The translations under genes and the position numbers were made by a program. The notes under the pieces are model-generated. The model saw only the letters and a list, made by a program, of their open reading frames with translations. It ran no database searches and was not told where the DNA came from. A stretch of DNA of 64,000 nucleotides from assembly GCA_033725935.1 (NCBI GenBank), contig MU867116.1, positions 62,001-126,000 on the forward strand. The letters are read 5' to 3'. This stretch comes from Cladorrhinum sp. PSN259 (lineage: Eukaryota; Ascomycota; Sordariomycetes; Sordariales; Podosporaceae). Numbering within the stretch: position 1 is the first letter of the stretch; every line of letters begins with the position of its first letter. Of the stretch, positions 31,469-41,800 are shown in pieces.

Positions 31469-33336
31469 CGTGAGGTGTCAATCGCGACGAAGTCCCTTGG
31501 ATACCTGACGCGGTGTCAAGTCAATCCAGCGGCTTTTCCCCTGTGGGTTGTGGTTGTGAGAACGTTCAAGGTGTGGGCCGGAGGCTGCCCGTGGCTGCTG
31601 CATTTCGAGAAGAAATTAGTGAAAAGGGGGTTTCGCCTTGAGTGCCGCCGTTCCGCGTGCAAGGAGATCCCTGGGTGGCCAGTGCTCCATGGCTGCGCCG
31701 CCTGGATGCGACCTCTTGGGCGATGGCGATAGGGCCAGGTGTTGAACAGTGCTGAAAAGGGATTGGTCCAGGGGGCAATAATATCTTGGAAGTTGGGTCC
31801 GAATTTCGTGGCAACCCTTTACAGACGGCGCGGTCGTGTCGGTGAGGTTCGGACGAGCTAGGCTGCCAATATTTGATCCATTTTCACCCCGCCTTTTACC
31901 TGAAGCAAGATGCTGCAAGATTCGGAGTTTGAGACATGGCTTTTGGCAAATGCAGAAATGCAAAAAAATTCGGCAGGGGTCAAACAGGTGTTCAAAAATT
32001 GACGTGTGGGGAAGTTGGCAAGGGTTGTGTGGGTCCCAGGAACCCGCAGGGGTTGATGGGTGCCAAGGAGGCAGCAGCGCCAAGCTTCAACCATGAACCG
32101 CCCAAAAATCATCGTCGAGATCATTGGACGATCAATTCCAGGAACACACGAGACGTCAATCATCAACCGATGTCGAAGTTAAAGGTTCTCTCTGCTCTTT
32201 CATCAAGTCTCGACGGAATATTGAGTTAATAAAGTATAGAGATGGACTCGGACATCTCGGTTGTTTTGATATTCTACACTATTTATCAATCGTGAATCGC
32301 CCTTGCACCTGTCATCTCGGGACTGCACATGTTGCATCTCAAGCAGCCCCAAACGATTATACACTGACCGCATTTCATCCTCAACTTCATCACTTCATTC
32401 AAATGCGGCAATTATCCGTGTCTTTCAGTTGCTATTCCATAGTTCCTAGATTCGTTAATTGTCTCAAATGCCACGAGGGCATTGACATCGGGACGATCAT
32501 CTTCACATGCGCATCCAAGCCGAACATGTTCCGCGGCTTCTTCCACAAACCCGTGTCACCTCCGCACGCTCATGCAGACTAACGTGCAGACTGTTCCTTC
32601 TCCTCACCACCATCACCAAGCTTTTTCAAGCTTTTTCAGATGCACTAAGCTCCACAACGGCAGTGGCAGGTGGGATGCGGGGAAGTCAACAAGGGAATAC
32701 AACCTTAATCAGCTACATCTTGCGTGAATCCTGCATCAATCATCCTTGTTGTTCCTGCGCGCCATCTCTTGACCGAAATCTCCTGGCGGAGGTGCTGAGT
32801 GACCTGCTCCTTCCAGCTTGACGCGCTCAGAAAACCTCATTGGCCATGGACGGCCAGACTTTCCAATCTGGGCCATCACCCACCTCCTTCATCAACCGTA
32901 GCTTCCGTCGCCGATACGGTCGGGACCCGCAAGCAGTCCCAACAAAACCGGAAAACGAGCTGGAAGTTGGAACTCAAGCGCCTCCAAACTTCCCAGCAGT
33001 CTCGCTTCCCCAGAAGGACCAACTTATGCATCCCAACCGGGCCTCGTTGTGACATTGATGTAGATCTCTAGTAGTTTCTTGCGGGGGAGGACTGCAGGAA
33101 TGAGTCTCCTCGGTAAGATTGTGGCATGGCAAGCTTGTGACAGCTGCTCATGTAACCTGTTCTGTCCTGTTTGCTCTTGCTGGCCTTCAAGTACCGCACG
33201 AGTTCCCGTCTCTCATTGGAGACGTTCAAGTAGCTCCTGCCCATTCTGCCATCCATTCAGTTGCTCCCGCTGCAGCTCATGATTCTCGCAGGTTCTGCTC
33301 AGAAATTCCTTGCGCATTTATGATTTCCAAGTCAAG
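31469..33336. other. 1.9-kb divergent intergenic region
   Basis: It separates the divergent starts of the acyltransferase and the GT32 gene. A 70-codon frame at 32840-33052 (MDGQTFQSGPSPTSF start) has no recognised domain and no matching splice into the GT32 gene. Promoters of both genes are expected at the two ends. Confidence 0.55.
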
Positions 33337-34779
33337 ATGAGCTGGAAACCATCAGGCACGCTTTCACCCCTGAGGGGCCCCAGCTCACCTCTCTCACCTC
33401 TGGGGTCCCCAACTTTTGGTGGTATTTCTTCAAGAGACATATCAGCCAAGCTGAGGAACCGCATCCCCTCTCAGATGAGGAGGACCTTTCCCTTGTATAT
33501 CCTTTCCGTTATCATCTTCATTCTCATCTTCAAAGCACAAGTATTCCCATCTCACCGACCACCACCATCGCCAGTCTTGAAAAGGACCTCATCATTTCAA
33601 AAGATCCTCAAGTCTAGTTCGACACCACCACAATCTTCCGGCTTCCCCAAGAAGATCTGGCAGACATGGAAGGTCGACCCTTACCACTTTGAAACGAGAG
33701 ACTTTGACACAGCAAAGACATGGACGACCAAGAACCCCAAATACCGCTACGAGGTCCTCACTGACCACAACGATATGCTCTACGTTGAGGACCGCTACGG
33801 CCCCAGCGGTTTCGACAGACCTGATATCGTCGAGTTCTACCGCTCCGTCACGACAACTATCATCAAAGCTGATCTGCTCCGGTACATGATCATGTACGCC
33901 GACGGAGGGGTCTACGCTGACATCGACGTGGAAGCACTCAAACCTGCCGATCGTTTTATTCCCGCCCGCTACAGCGCCAAGGACATCGACATGGTAATCG
34001 GCATCGAGATTGACCAGCCAGAGTTCAAGGACCATCCCATCTTGGGCCAAAAGTCGATGAGCTTCTGTCAGTGGACTTTTATGTGCAAGCCGCAATTGCC
34101 TGTCATGCTGCAGCTCATCGAAAACATCATGGTCTGGTTGTCGGACATTGCTGCCGCTCAGAATGTGTCGATATCGGACGTTAAGCTTGACTTTGATGAA
34201 GTCATCAGCGGGACCGGGCCGTCGGCTTTTACGGCTGCGATCCTGCAAGACATGAACCGTAATTCGCCGAGGAGAAAAATAACGTGGGATGACTTCCACG
34301 CCATGGACGAATCGACTGTTGTGAATAGGGTTCTCGTGTTGGACGTGGAAAAGTTTGCAGCAGGCCAGGGCCATTCGGATTCTGGAAACCACAATGCGAG
34401 GGGGGCACTAGTGAAGCACCATTATCATGCTTCCAACTGGCCGAGCAAGCACCCTCGGTTCAAGCACCCTGCTTATGGTGAGGTTGAGCAGTGTAACTGG
34501 AATTGGGAGTGCGTGAAGAAGTGGGATGAGGATGTGGCTGCATTCAAGGCTTTGTCGAAGGAGGAACAGAAGAAGGTGGTTGAGGATAAGAGAGCGGAAG
34601 AGAAGAGGATGGTTGAGGAAGCCAAAAAGGATCAGGAGGCGCTGGCGAGGTTTGTGGACGCTGCTAAGAAGAAAGAGGAGGAAGAGAGAAAGAAGTTGTC
34701 AGGAGGTGGAGGAGGAGGTGGTGGTGGTCATGGGGTGGGATTTGGTGATGGGAAGGGTATGGATTTTGGTGGGTTATGA
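33337..34779 (+). CDS. GT32 glycosyltransferase, Och1/Hoc1-like
   Basis: A single exon encodes 480 residues. A Ser/Pro-rich cytosolic tail of 50 residues precedes one membrane anchor at about 51-68 (FPLYILSVIIFILIFKA), giving a type II Golgi topology. The GT32 domain begins with FPKKIWQTWK (about 103-112) and continues with ADLLRYMIMYADGGVYADIDVEALKP, in which Asp195 and Asp197 form the DxD metal/nucleotide-sugar motif. A GTGPSAFT segment and HHYHASNW occur later. Enzymes of this group, such as Och1, transfer mannose from GDP-mannose to N-glycans or related acceptors. The C-terminal 100 residues are unusual: a long Lys/Glu coiled-coil-like helix (EEQKKVVEDKRAEEKRM...) and a glycine-rich end. 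The start is the ATG in AAGATGAGC; the frame upstream has only a TTG. Confidence 0.92.
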   Translation: MSWKPSGTLSPLRGPSSPLSPLGSPTFGGISSRDISAKLRNRIPSQMRRTFPLYILSVIIFILIFKAQVFPSHRPPPSPVLKRTSSFQKILKSSSTPPQSSGFPKKIWQTWKVDPYHFETRDFDTAKTWTTKNPKYRYEVLTDHNDMLYVEDRYGPSGFDRPDIVEFYRSVTTTIIKADLLRYMIMYADGGVYADIDVEALKPADRFIPARYSAKDIDMVIGIEIDQPEFKDHPILGQKSMSFCQWTFMCKPQLPVMLQLIENIMVWLSDIAAAQNVSISDVKLDFDEVISGTGPSAFTAAILQDMNRNSPRRKITWDDFHAMDESTVVNRVLVLDVEKFAAGQGHSDSGNHNARGALVKHHYHASNWPSKHPRFKHPAYGEVEQCNWNWECVKKWDEDVAAFKALSKEEQKKVVEDKRAEEKRMVEEAKKDQEALARFVDAAKKKEEEERKKLSGGGGGGGGGHGVGFGDGKGMDFGGL

Positions 34780-35944
34780 TGATTGATTATGTTGGTTAGC
34801 AGAGCGGGTTTTTCTTTTACACTTTTCGGGACATTTCAAGTCCCAATTTTGGTTTAAGTTACAGACCGATGTCAGTGGATAAATACGGATACCATGAGAT
34901 AGAAAGAAGAGAAGAATTTTTCTGAAAGTCATTGTTTTGTTTGTACTGTATGTCCTCTGTTTGCAGCTTGAAGCCTCAACGTGTGTACCCGTTCGATAGA
35001 CCTCCTCGACATCTATTTTTGGTTTGGTAAGCACTCCCGAAACAATATTCATAATTGAAATGCATTTTTTTCTCAACAAGAACTATTTATTTTCTAAATG
35101 CCCCTCTAATTTCAGTATGCCTCTTTATCTTTAACATTTGTTGTACATTTGTCGTCTATTTTTAACATTTTTTTTGTTTATTTTTAATATTTGTCGTTTA
35201 TTTAGAAGAAGAATCACTGTCAGGTCAACAGATACAATTTACAATGGGCACAATGCTCCGTGATAAAAAACCGAATCAGACAGATCATGCCCTTTTCCTG
35301 ATTTTGCCTTGGGCAAACACGGTTTTTGTGAGTGGTCATATTCTGAGTGAGACCTACAGGCGCCCGCTGATTGATCACCCACACTTTGTCGTCCCTCACT
35401 GGTAGACCGGCTGCAAGTTCTCGTCTAAAAGCAACAACTTGAAACCAACTCGACGTCATGCTGCAAGCAGGCGCCCTATAGAACCATCAGGAAACGGCGA
35501 AGCGCTGCCCAGAAACCCTAACCCCGCACTTCGGGTACTGAGAATTTTTCGTTCGGGTGCAGATGAATGCCTAACATCACGTGAGAGGCCCGGCGGCAAC
35601 GTTTTCGTCAACAGATTGTTCTTTCCGCCACAAGCTGAAGTTCAAGAGAGAAGAAGAAAGTGTATTTTTAGCTCCATCCGTTGCACTCCATTTAACTCAT
35701 TATTATTTTTTGCACCATCCATCCCAAAAACCGGGAGTTCATGTCATCCAAGGTTTCGGCGGACCCCGGCCATCCCCACCCCGCCCCTTCACACTTCCGC
35801 ATTCCGCTGGCACACACACACACAAAGACCGGCAGGGCAGTGGTCCTATCTAGGAAATTATACCTCAACCCTCATCGAGTTGAACCACACACTTCATTTT
35901 CACTTTAACTGCCACCCAACATCATCATCATCATCATCATCATC
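34780..35944. other. AT-rich intergenic region upstream of the CCCH gene
   Basis: The first 430 bp after the GT32 stop are very AT-rich, with repeated TTTTTAACATTT and TTTATTTTTAATATTTGT segments near 35100-35210. The second half is the probable promoter of the CCCH gene. A 169-codon frame at 35439-35948 ends in the (ATC)n tract and is considered random. Confidence 0.55.
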
Positions 35945-35946
35945 AT
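35921..35946. repeat. (ATC)n microsatellite running into a start codon
   Basis: Eight ATC units (35921-35944) are followed directly by ATG at 35945, so the last AT of the tract forms the start codon of the CCCH gene. The tract is in the 5' leader. Confidence 0.95.
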
Positions 35947-37621
35947 GAGCCGCTACGATTCTTACGATGGCGGCAAGGGCCTCGATGCCGTTGATCCAGC
36001 CGAACCCTATATCGCAAATTTCAAGGCGTGGGAAAATTCAGTCTTACAACGCCGCATAGTCGAGATGGATGTTGCCAATAGTTATCAGGACCTCATTCTC
36101 CGTTACCGGGAGAAGTGCGCGGAATGTGAGCGTGAGAAACGAAACGCCATGTTGTGGGAGAAGGAACAACGCATGGCTGAGCGAGAGCTCAATGGACTTA
36201 AAGCAGCTGCTGTAAGTTTAAATTCCTTCTCCAAGAGTTCTAGCTCAGGCTAACATTACGCTCACGCAAGGAATCATCTCCGTTCGCCTTTGTTGTTATT
36301 GATGGCGATGGTGCTGTTTTCCAAGAAGAACTTATTGTCCGGGGTGAAGAAGGGGGCGGCCAAGCGGCGCACCAACTTCATAGCCAACTTAAGGAATTTT
36401 TCCAGGACCATCCCTACTTTTCTACTTTAAATCTCGACACAATCATCGTTCATGTCATTCTCAGTGTCGACGGATTATCAAGGGCTTTAAACAAGACCGG
36501 GGTTCTTCCCGTCACTGACCATGCCGCCCTGACCAAGTTTGGTCGTGGTTTCTGTCGTGCACAGCCCTTATTTTCCTTCACCGATGTCGGCTTCGGCAAG
36601 GAGCAGGCAGATCACAAAGTGCGGAAGCTCTTTGAGGTCATGGAAAAGAATATTCAATGCAAATGTCTTATTCTTGGTGGTTGCCACGATAATGGCTATG
36701 CTACCTTTTTGGAATCCTTCAGGCGCAATTCCAAGGTTTGTCTCCTCGAGACGACGCCGCCGGCCGCAGACTTCAAGAAGCTTGACTTCAAAAGAATCAA
36801 CCTGCCAGATATTTTCCGAACGGAGCCTGTCCCGAGCACCAGGTCAAACTCGAACTCGATGACGGCCAGCAATGGCACCTCGGCGCCGCCCGGCTTTGGA
36901 TTTTCGTCTGCCTTTTCAGCTCCCAGTCCGATTACAGGCCTCATGTCTCCGCCGCCTCAAACAGGTGCTCCTCCCCCTGCTCTTGTCACCTTCACGAGCC
37001 CTGTTGCTGCTTCGCCAAAGTTGTCAACACTTGGTCAGAACAAGTCCAATGATTCGAGTGCTGGCAGCTACGCGAGCGTTGGACGCCAGAACTCCGGGCA
37101 AGTGACCATAAACATCGCAAGCGAGAAAAAACAAAAGAAGGCGGCCGCCAACAGGCCTTTTATGCAGCTCAACAAGGACGACCAGCGCGTTGACATTCCT
37201 CTGCCCAAACCTGATGCAAAGGCAGTTACGGCTATCGAGGATCGTAGGAAGGCGAACGGGGCAAACTTTTGCAACCGCTTTCACTTATCCAACAGCTGCA
37301 AGAATGGGGCAGATTGTCAGTTTTATCATGGCGAGAGGCTTAGTGGTGCTGAGCTGCTGGCTCTGAAACACAAGACGCGTAACTTGGTTTGCAATAGTGG
37401 ACATTATTGCAGGGACATTTCTTGCAATTTGGGCCACCACTGTAGTAACCCTGGGGCCTGTTATTTTGGCAGTGCTTGCCGATTTGATGAGCTTCATGGG
37501 ATGGATATTGTGAGTAGTTTTTTGCCTTTCTGATCTGTTCATGTTGTTTGACTAACTGCTGATGCGTTTACAGACGCCTACTATCAAGATTTACGAAGAC
37601 GGAAGCCGAGATGTTGTTTAA
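35945..37621 (+). CDS. Tandem CCCH zinc-finger protein with DUF7923-like domain
   Basis: Exons 35945-36211, 36271-37509 and 37574-37621 encode 517 residues. Donors are GTAAGT and GTGAGT; intron 1 ends with a GCTAAC branch site and CAAG. Residues of about 25-88 form a charged coiled coil (REKCAECEREKRNAMLWEKEQRMAERE). A compact domain of about 180 residues follows, beginning SPFAFVVIDGDGAVF and including ILGGCHDNGYATFLESF, like the nuclease-fold-type domain found in this fungal family. A Ser/Pro-rich linker then leads to a C-x8-C-x5-C-x3-H finger (CNRFHLSNSCKNGADCQFYH) and further Cys/His clusters (CNSGHYC, CNLGHHC, CRFDELHGMD) forming tandem fingers. RNA binding is likely from CCCH knowledge; the biological role is unknown. 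The last exon has only 15 codons and a stop, and is supported by splice phase. Confidence 0.88.
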
Positions 37622-38348
37622 CCTATCACTAACCCTACAGATTTTTTGGAGCCTTTTTTCCCCTTTGTTTCTGACAATTTGATATTTACGTTCTTTTTGT
37701 GGAAGACGCTGAAAGTTTGCTTTTTACATATATCTGGAAGTTGTCCAACAATACATGTTGACAGCCAAGGCAAAAACATTTTGCGCTGATCACACGCAGG
37801 GAAGTCTATATCGGCGAGGAGAACAATATGAGATAACGAAAGGAAAGATGATTGAAGAGCGGTTTTATTGTTTTAAAGGAATGATTGTTTACTTCAGTTA
37901 GATTGATATATAACTCTAGTGTCTGAAATTGGATTGAAATACGTACAAGGTATTCTGATTTGAACTATTGCTGCCATATATAGCCTACTTCAGTCTTTTT
38001 ACGAGGGATTGTCAGTAGTTTCCGCTTATCTATGAAGGTACCAAGTCTAATTAACAAAAGAACAAAACATAGCAAAGGTTTTACCGGTTAGCCCCTCTGG
38101 ATGGGGAATAGGCACATAGTCGTGTACGAAAAGCCCACACAGGGGGGCTAATTATGAACTGGATCAGGGGCTATAAAGGGGGTTTGTTTATTTTTCGATA
38201 ACGATATCCTATTTGACTGACACGGCGACTGGCTCCGTTCGAGTTAAGTTCAGGTACACTAACATGCCAACATCGTCTTTTTTTTTCATTTTTTTTTTTT
38301 CATCATCTTATTTCTTCTTCTTCTTCCTCTTCTTCTTCTCTCCAATCT
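37622..38348. other. Intergenic 3' region
   Basis: Convergent 3' UTR sequence, AT-rich, with a T/CTT-rich tract at about 38278-38340 next to the stop of the following minus-strand gene. No gene was recognised. Confidence 0.6.
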
Positions 38349-38939
38349 TTACCGACGCTGCCTGCTCCATTGATTCCAAGTATCAATGGCACTGGCCGTC
38401 CCGCGGTGCGTGTTTTCCCGCCCGCCAAAGTACTTTTCCAATATCTCCCCCGGTATCCCCTTTACGAACCTGTTGTGCTCGACATCGGTGTTACTCAGCA
38501 CCCAATCAAAGAGCGTCACGCAGGAATGTAGCTGGTCGACTGCCTCCTCCGAGCCCATGAGGGCAGCAGCGTTAACCCCGTTGGGTGTCTGCTCCAGGAT
38601 GACGGTGAGGATGTATCCCAGGTTGTAGCCCAGCGTGTAGTCTGTGATGTAGGCTTGGGCTTGCTGCAGGTTGAAAATGACCATGTTCTCGGTGTTGTAT
38701 GGGCCGCCGGGGAGGTGCCTGTTGATGGTGGGGAGGACGTGCCAGTGCCACTGGTTTCTTCTCGCGCCGGTGCGCACCTCCCTGACGGCAGCCCGAAAGG
38801 TTCTGTTGGCAGCGGGTGGGAAGCCGGGAGCGGCGCCCTGCGCGTGCGCGTATTTGAATTTGTAGAGGAAGGAAGTGATTGCTGGATCCGGAACATTTGA
38901 AGAAACGTCCGCCAGTGAGCCAGAGGTATCTGCCGCCAT
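38349..38939 (-). CDS. Uncharacterised 196-residue protein
   Basis: A single exon encodes a soluble protein with no signal peptide or membrane helix. I do not recognise the family. Notable segments are FLYKFKYAHAQGAAPGFPPAANRTFRAAVREV, the Trp/His-rich NQWHWHVLPTINRHLPGG, and a helical stretch QQAQAYITDYTLGYNLGYILTVIL. The C-terminus is short and basic. The high G/C at third positions, clean ATG (start MAADTSGS) and lack of internal stops support a real gene. The aromatic NQWHWH motif could help a profile search. Confidence 0.7.
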   Translation of the reverse strand: MAADTSGSLADVSSNVPDPAITSFLYKFKYAHAQGAAPGFPPAANRTFRAAVREVRTGARRNQWHWHVLPTINRHLPGGPYNTENMVIFNLQQAQAYITDYTLGYNLGYILTVILEQTPNGVNAAALMGSEEAVDQLHSCVTLFDWVLSNTDVEHNRFVKGIPGEILEKYFGGRENTHRGTASAIDTWNQWSRQRR

Positions 38940-39273
38940 TTTTCATGTATCGAAGGAGGTGTGCCGCTGTGTAAACTGTTTTTCCGATGTAAATTGGGCC
39001 AGTTCAATGGAGTTGAAATAAGCCGTGGATCCTCGTCATAAAAACGGAAAAAGAGAAAACAAAGAAAAGATCCGACAAACCCCCTTTTTTCTCACAGCGC
39101 GTCACGGAGTCTGGAACAATGAAAAAAAAACTCGGGTAAGTTTTAAATATATATCGTTTTTACGGATTCGGAAATGATAGAATTAACAATCCCTCACCCC
39201 TCCCCCCCCCTAAAAGAGGTTAGGTATTGTCTTCAACGGAAACAAAACAAAACTCTTATTCCTCCCCGCTAAC
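38940..39273. other. Short intergenic region
   Basis: 334 bp between the unknown gene's start and the dienelactone hydrolase stop, both on the minus strand. AT-rich with short A and C runs (39120-39215). No gene was seen. Confidence 0.6.
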
Positions 39274-40116
39274 TCAGAAAAAAGTATCAAACCACCTGAC
39301 AGCCTGCACAAACGCCTCCTCCTTCGCATACTTTTCGCTCTCCACGCTCAAGTTCGCCCTGACGGCGAAACCATGCGGCGTGCCTCCGTAGGTATTAACC
39401 TGGTACCGCTGCCCCGTCTGCAGCAGCAGGGCCTCCATGCTCGCCCTGGCAGTGGCATTCAGCAAATCGTCCCTGTCGGCGGCCGCAACGGCGAGGGGGT
39501 TCTTTATCGCCTGAATCTCACTGTCCTCGGTCAAACTGGGGTGCGCCGTAAACGACACGTCGGTCCCCCTTCCGGGAGCTGCGAATCGAAAAGCATATCT
39601 CCCGCCAAAGCAGTACCCCGACACTCCTATCTTCGAAACTTTGAGCGTGTCGCGCAGGTACGAGACTGCCGTCTCGACGATGGGGTCGGTCACGGCGGGG
39701 CTGTGCGCGGCCAAAAACCCACCGACGTCGAACCCGGGCGTATTGAGGTCGGCGGGCGCGGGCTTCCCCTGGAAGAGATCGGGAGCGAGGGTCAGGTACC
39801 CTGCGCGCGCGAAGCTGTCGATCAAGAGCTTGTTTTCCGGCAAGTAAATACCAAAAACGTCGGTAAGCAAAAGAACGGCCTCCTTGGCGCGCGATTTCGC
39901 CCGGGGATTAGATGGGGACGGTTTGGAGATGTAAAAAGTGATATTGTTGTGGACGAATTCTTTGCCCTGGGGCTTGCCGGTGTTGGCTAGGAGGGCCGAC
40001 TCGCCGAACTGGGAGGTCGAGGGGGCGTCATCCTTGTCTTTCTTGCCTCCGGCGGCAGAGACGACGTTCCCTCCGAGGAGGAGGAAGGAGGAGAAGAGGA
40101 GGTTCGTGAAACGCAT
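39274..40116 (-). CDS. Secreted dienelactone hydrolase family protein
   Basis: A single exon encodes 280 residues. A signal peptide is evident (RFTNLLFSSFLLLGGNVVSAAGG). The alpha/beta-hydrolase core of PF01738 follows: VLLLTDVFGIYLPENKLLIDSFA, the nucleophile elbow VSGYCFGGRYA with Cys169 in place of serine, ADRDD carrying the likely Asp, and GGTPHGFAVR with the catalytic His. Cys-Asp-His triads are typical of dienelactone hydrolases, which open lactone rings in aromatic-compound degradation. Fungal secreted homologues have poorly known substrates. There are no co-transcribed neighbours; the promoter lies in the 1.7-kb gap upstream. Confidence 0.92.
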   Translation of the reverse strand: MRFTNLLFSSFLLLGGNVVSAAGGKKDKDDAPSTSQFGESALLANTGKPQGKEFVHNNITFYISKPSPSNPRAKSRAKEAVLLLTDVFGIYLPENKLLIDSFARAGYLTLAPDLFQGKPAPADLNTPGFDVGGFLAAHSPAVTDPIVETAVSYLRDTLKVSKIGVSGYCFGGRYAFRFAAPGRGTDVSFTAHPSLTEDSEIQAIKNPLAVAAADRDDLLNATARASMEALLLQTGQRYQVNTYGGTPHGFAVRANLSVESEKYAKEEAFVQAVRWFDTFF

Positions 40117-41800
40117 GATTAGCTACTGTAGATCGGCGGAGAAAACAAGAAGAGGTGATGCGCACGCTCAACAAGATACTGGCCCGGTTGGCAATGCGGG
40201 ATGCAATGCACGATTTATATAGCCATGTAAGGCCCCCTGCTACATAGATCATCATATAAGGTATGTAGTTATTAAGCGGATTGTCGGATTTGCTCGCATA
40301 TCCCCTCCCCCCTCCCTCTCCCACCTTTCCTAATTGTATCCCAAATGATACCCTACCGCCTCGGCTGCCGGTGTGTTTCCCGATCCGAGAGAAAAGAAAC
40401 AACATGTATCCGTATGTATAGTAATCAACCAAGCCATATTCCAGCCGGCCGGTCAGGTAAATGACTAACCATCCCTGCATGCAAGGTACCATGCTGCAGT
40501 CGAGACTCGAGATGTTGCATCATTCTTGGAAAAGACTAACGATCCCACTTGGGCTTACAGAGCGCCTTTCATTAGTACACTTTTAATAACGGCTTGAGAA
40601 AAAAAAACCGCCCAAATGGGTTTGTTTATGCGCGGGCTCTCGGTCTAGTACAGTCTTGCAGTCTTGGATGTGTGTGTAACACGGTCGGGCCAACTCGAAT
40701 ACCGAGACTTTGTTCGATCGATATGCGGGCGAATCATCAACAAAAAAAAACATGCTTCCAAACAATCCTTCAATTGGTTACCTTTACGTACCAGGTAAAG
40801 AAGCGGGGGTATCATCCCGGGACGGGATTTATAAACGTGGGTGGGTTGGGATGGGATCGGGAAAAAAAAAGAGGGGGGATGATATCAACAACTAATTACA
40901 ACGTCAGCAACCCAAAAAAAAAAAAAAAAAGTGCCGGCTAATACACCACACCATCTTGTACGTGCCGGATACCCCCTTACATATCCGTTGCCCTCCAATG
41001 CATCCATGAATAATCAAGTCACATTCGCTTTGCTGTACATCTCTTTTGCACTCCAATCCCCAACGTTCGTTCGCGCGGGACTTCAACCCAAAATTCATAT
41101 ATCTGACCTCAACCACCACGTAGAAATACCAGAAAAAACCCGTCGGTAAGAGAAAGTCTTCTAGTAAAAATTCGAATACCATATAGCTTTTTAATTAGTT
41201 GTGGTTGCTTGGTTATTTTTCTGCGAGGTTTTGCAGCAGAGCCTATGATCCCTGTCGTCAGTATCAGACTAACAAACTTTCAGGGATAAAAGTGTATCCC
41301 AGCCTGTCGGAAGCACACCCAGATGTGAACGTAGATCCGCACATCCGTACACATACATGTACCTACAGTAAGCGTAGTTGTATTGCATCAGCGAATGATA
41401 CCTACGCCATCTCGGTACCAGATCAGCAAACGAGAACGTCGGCGGCGTTCATGAAACGGTAATTGATCTGGTATGTGTAATTCTCATTAAAGTCTATTTC
41501 CCTATTAAACATATCGTCATTTCAACCAACAGTGAAAACGATGAACGAACCCCAATGAAAACGCAAACGCATGCAAAATGCTTTGGCGTGCTCACAAAGA
41601 GGTCCCCCCCCCCCAATATTCCTTCCTTCCGGCCCTCCTCTCCCATCACCGCCCACCTTTTGTACCACCAACCCAAAGCCAAGGTTTTCCAGGATACGGA
41701 AAGAAGAGGCATACCGTACCAAAATTTATACACGCGCTTGCATATCATACGCAATTCATGAGATTCGTCACTGTTTCTTTGCTTCATTCCCTTCCTCCCT
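40117..41800. other. 1.7-kb intergenic region with homopolymer tracts
   Basis: Contains A-runs at 40601-40607, 40861-40869 and 40913-40930, and a C-run near 41606-41614. Short frames on both strands have no domain. It includes the dienelactone hydrolase promoter and the AKR1 3' UTR. Confidence 0.55.

Noticed and set aside
31469..33336. 70-codon frame at 32840-33052 as an upstream exon of the GT32 gene
   Set aside because: No donor/acceptor pair joins it in phase with the GT32 start, which already has a complete cytosolic tail and anchor.
35439..35948. 169-codon frame before the CCCH gene
   Set aside because: Starts with unrelated low-complexity sequence and ends in the (ATC)n tract; no domain, and it overlaps the promoter and start of a well-supported gene.
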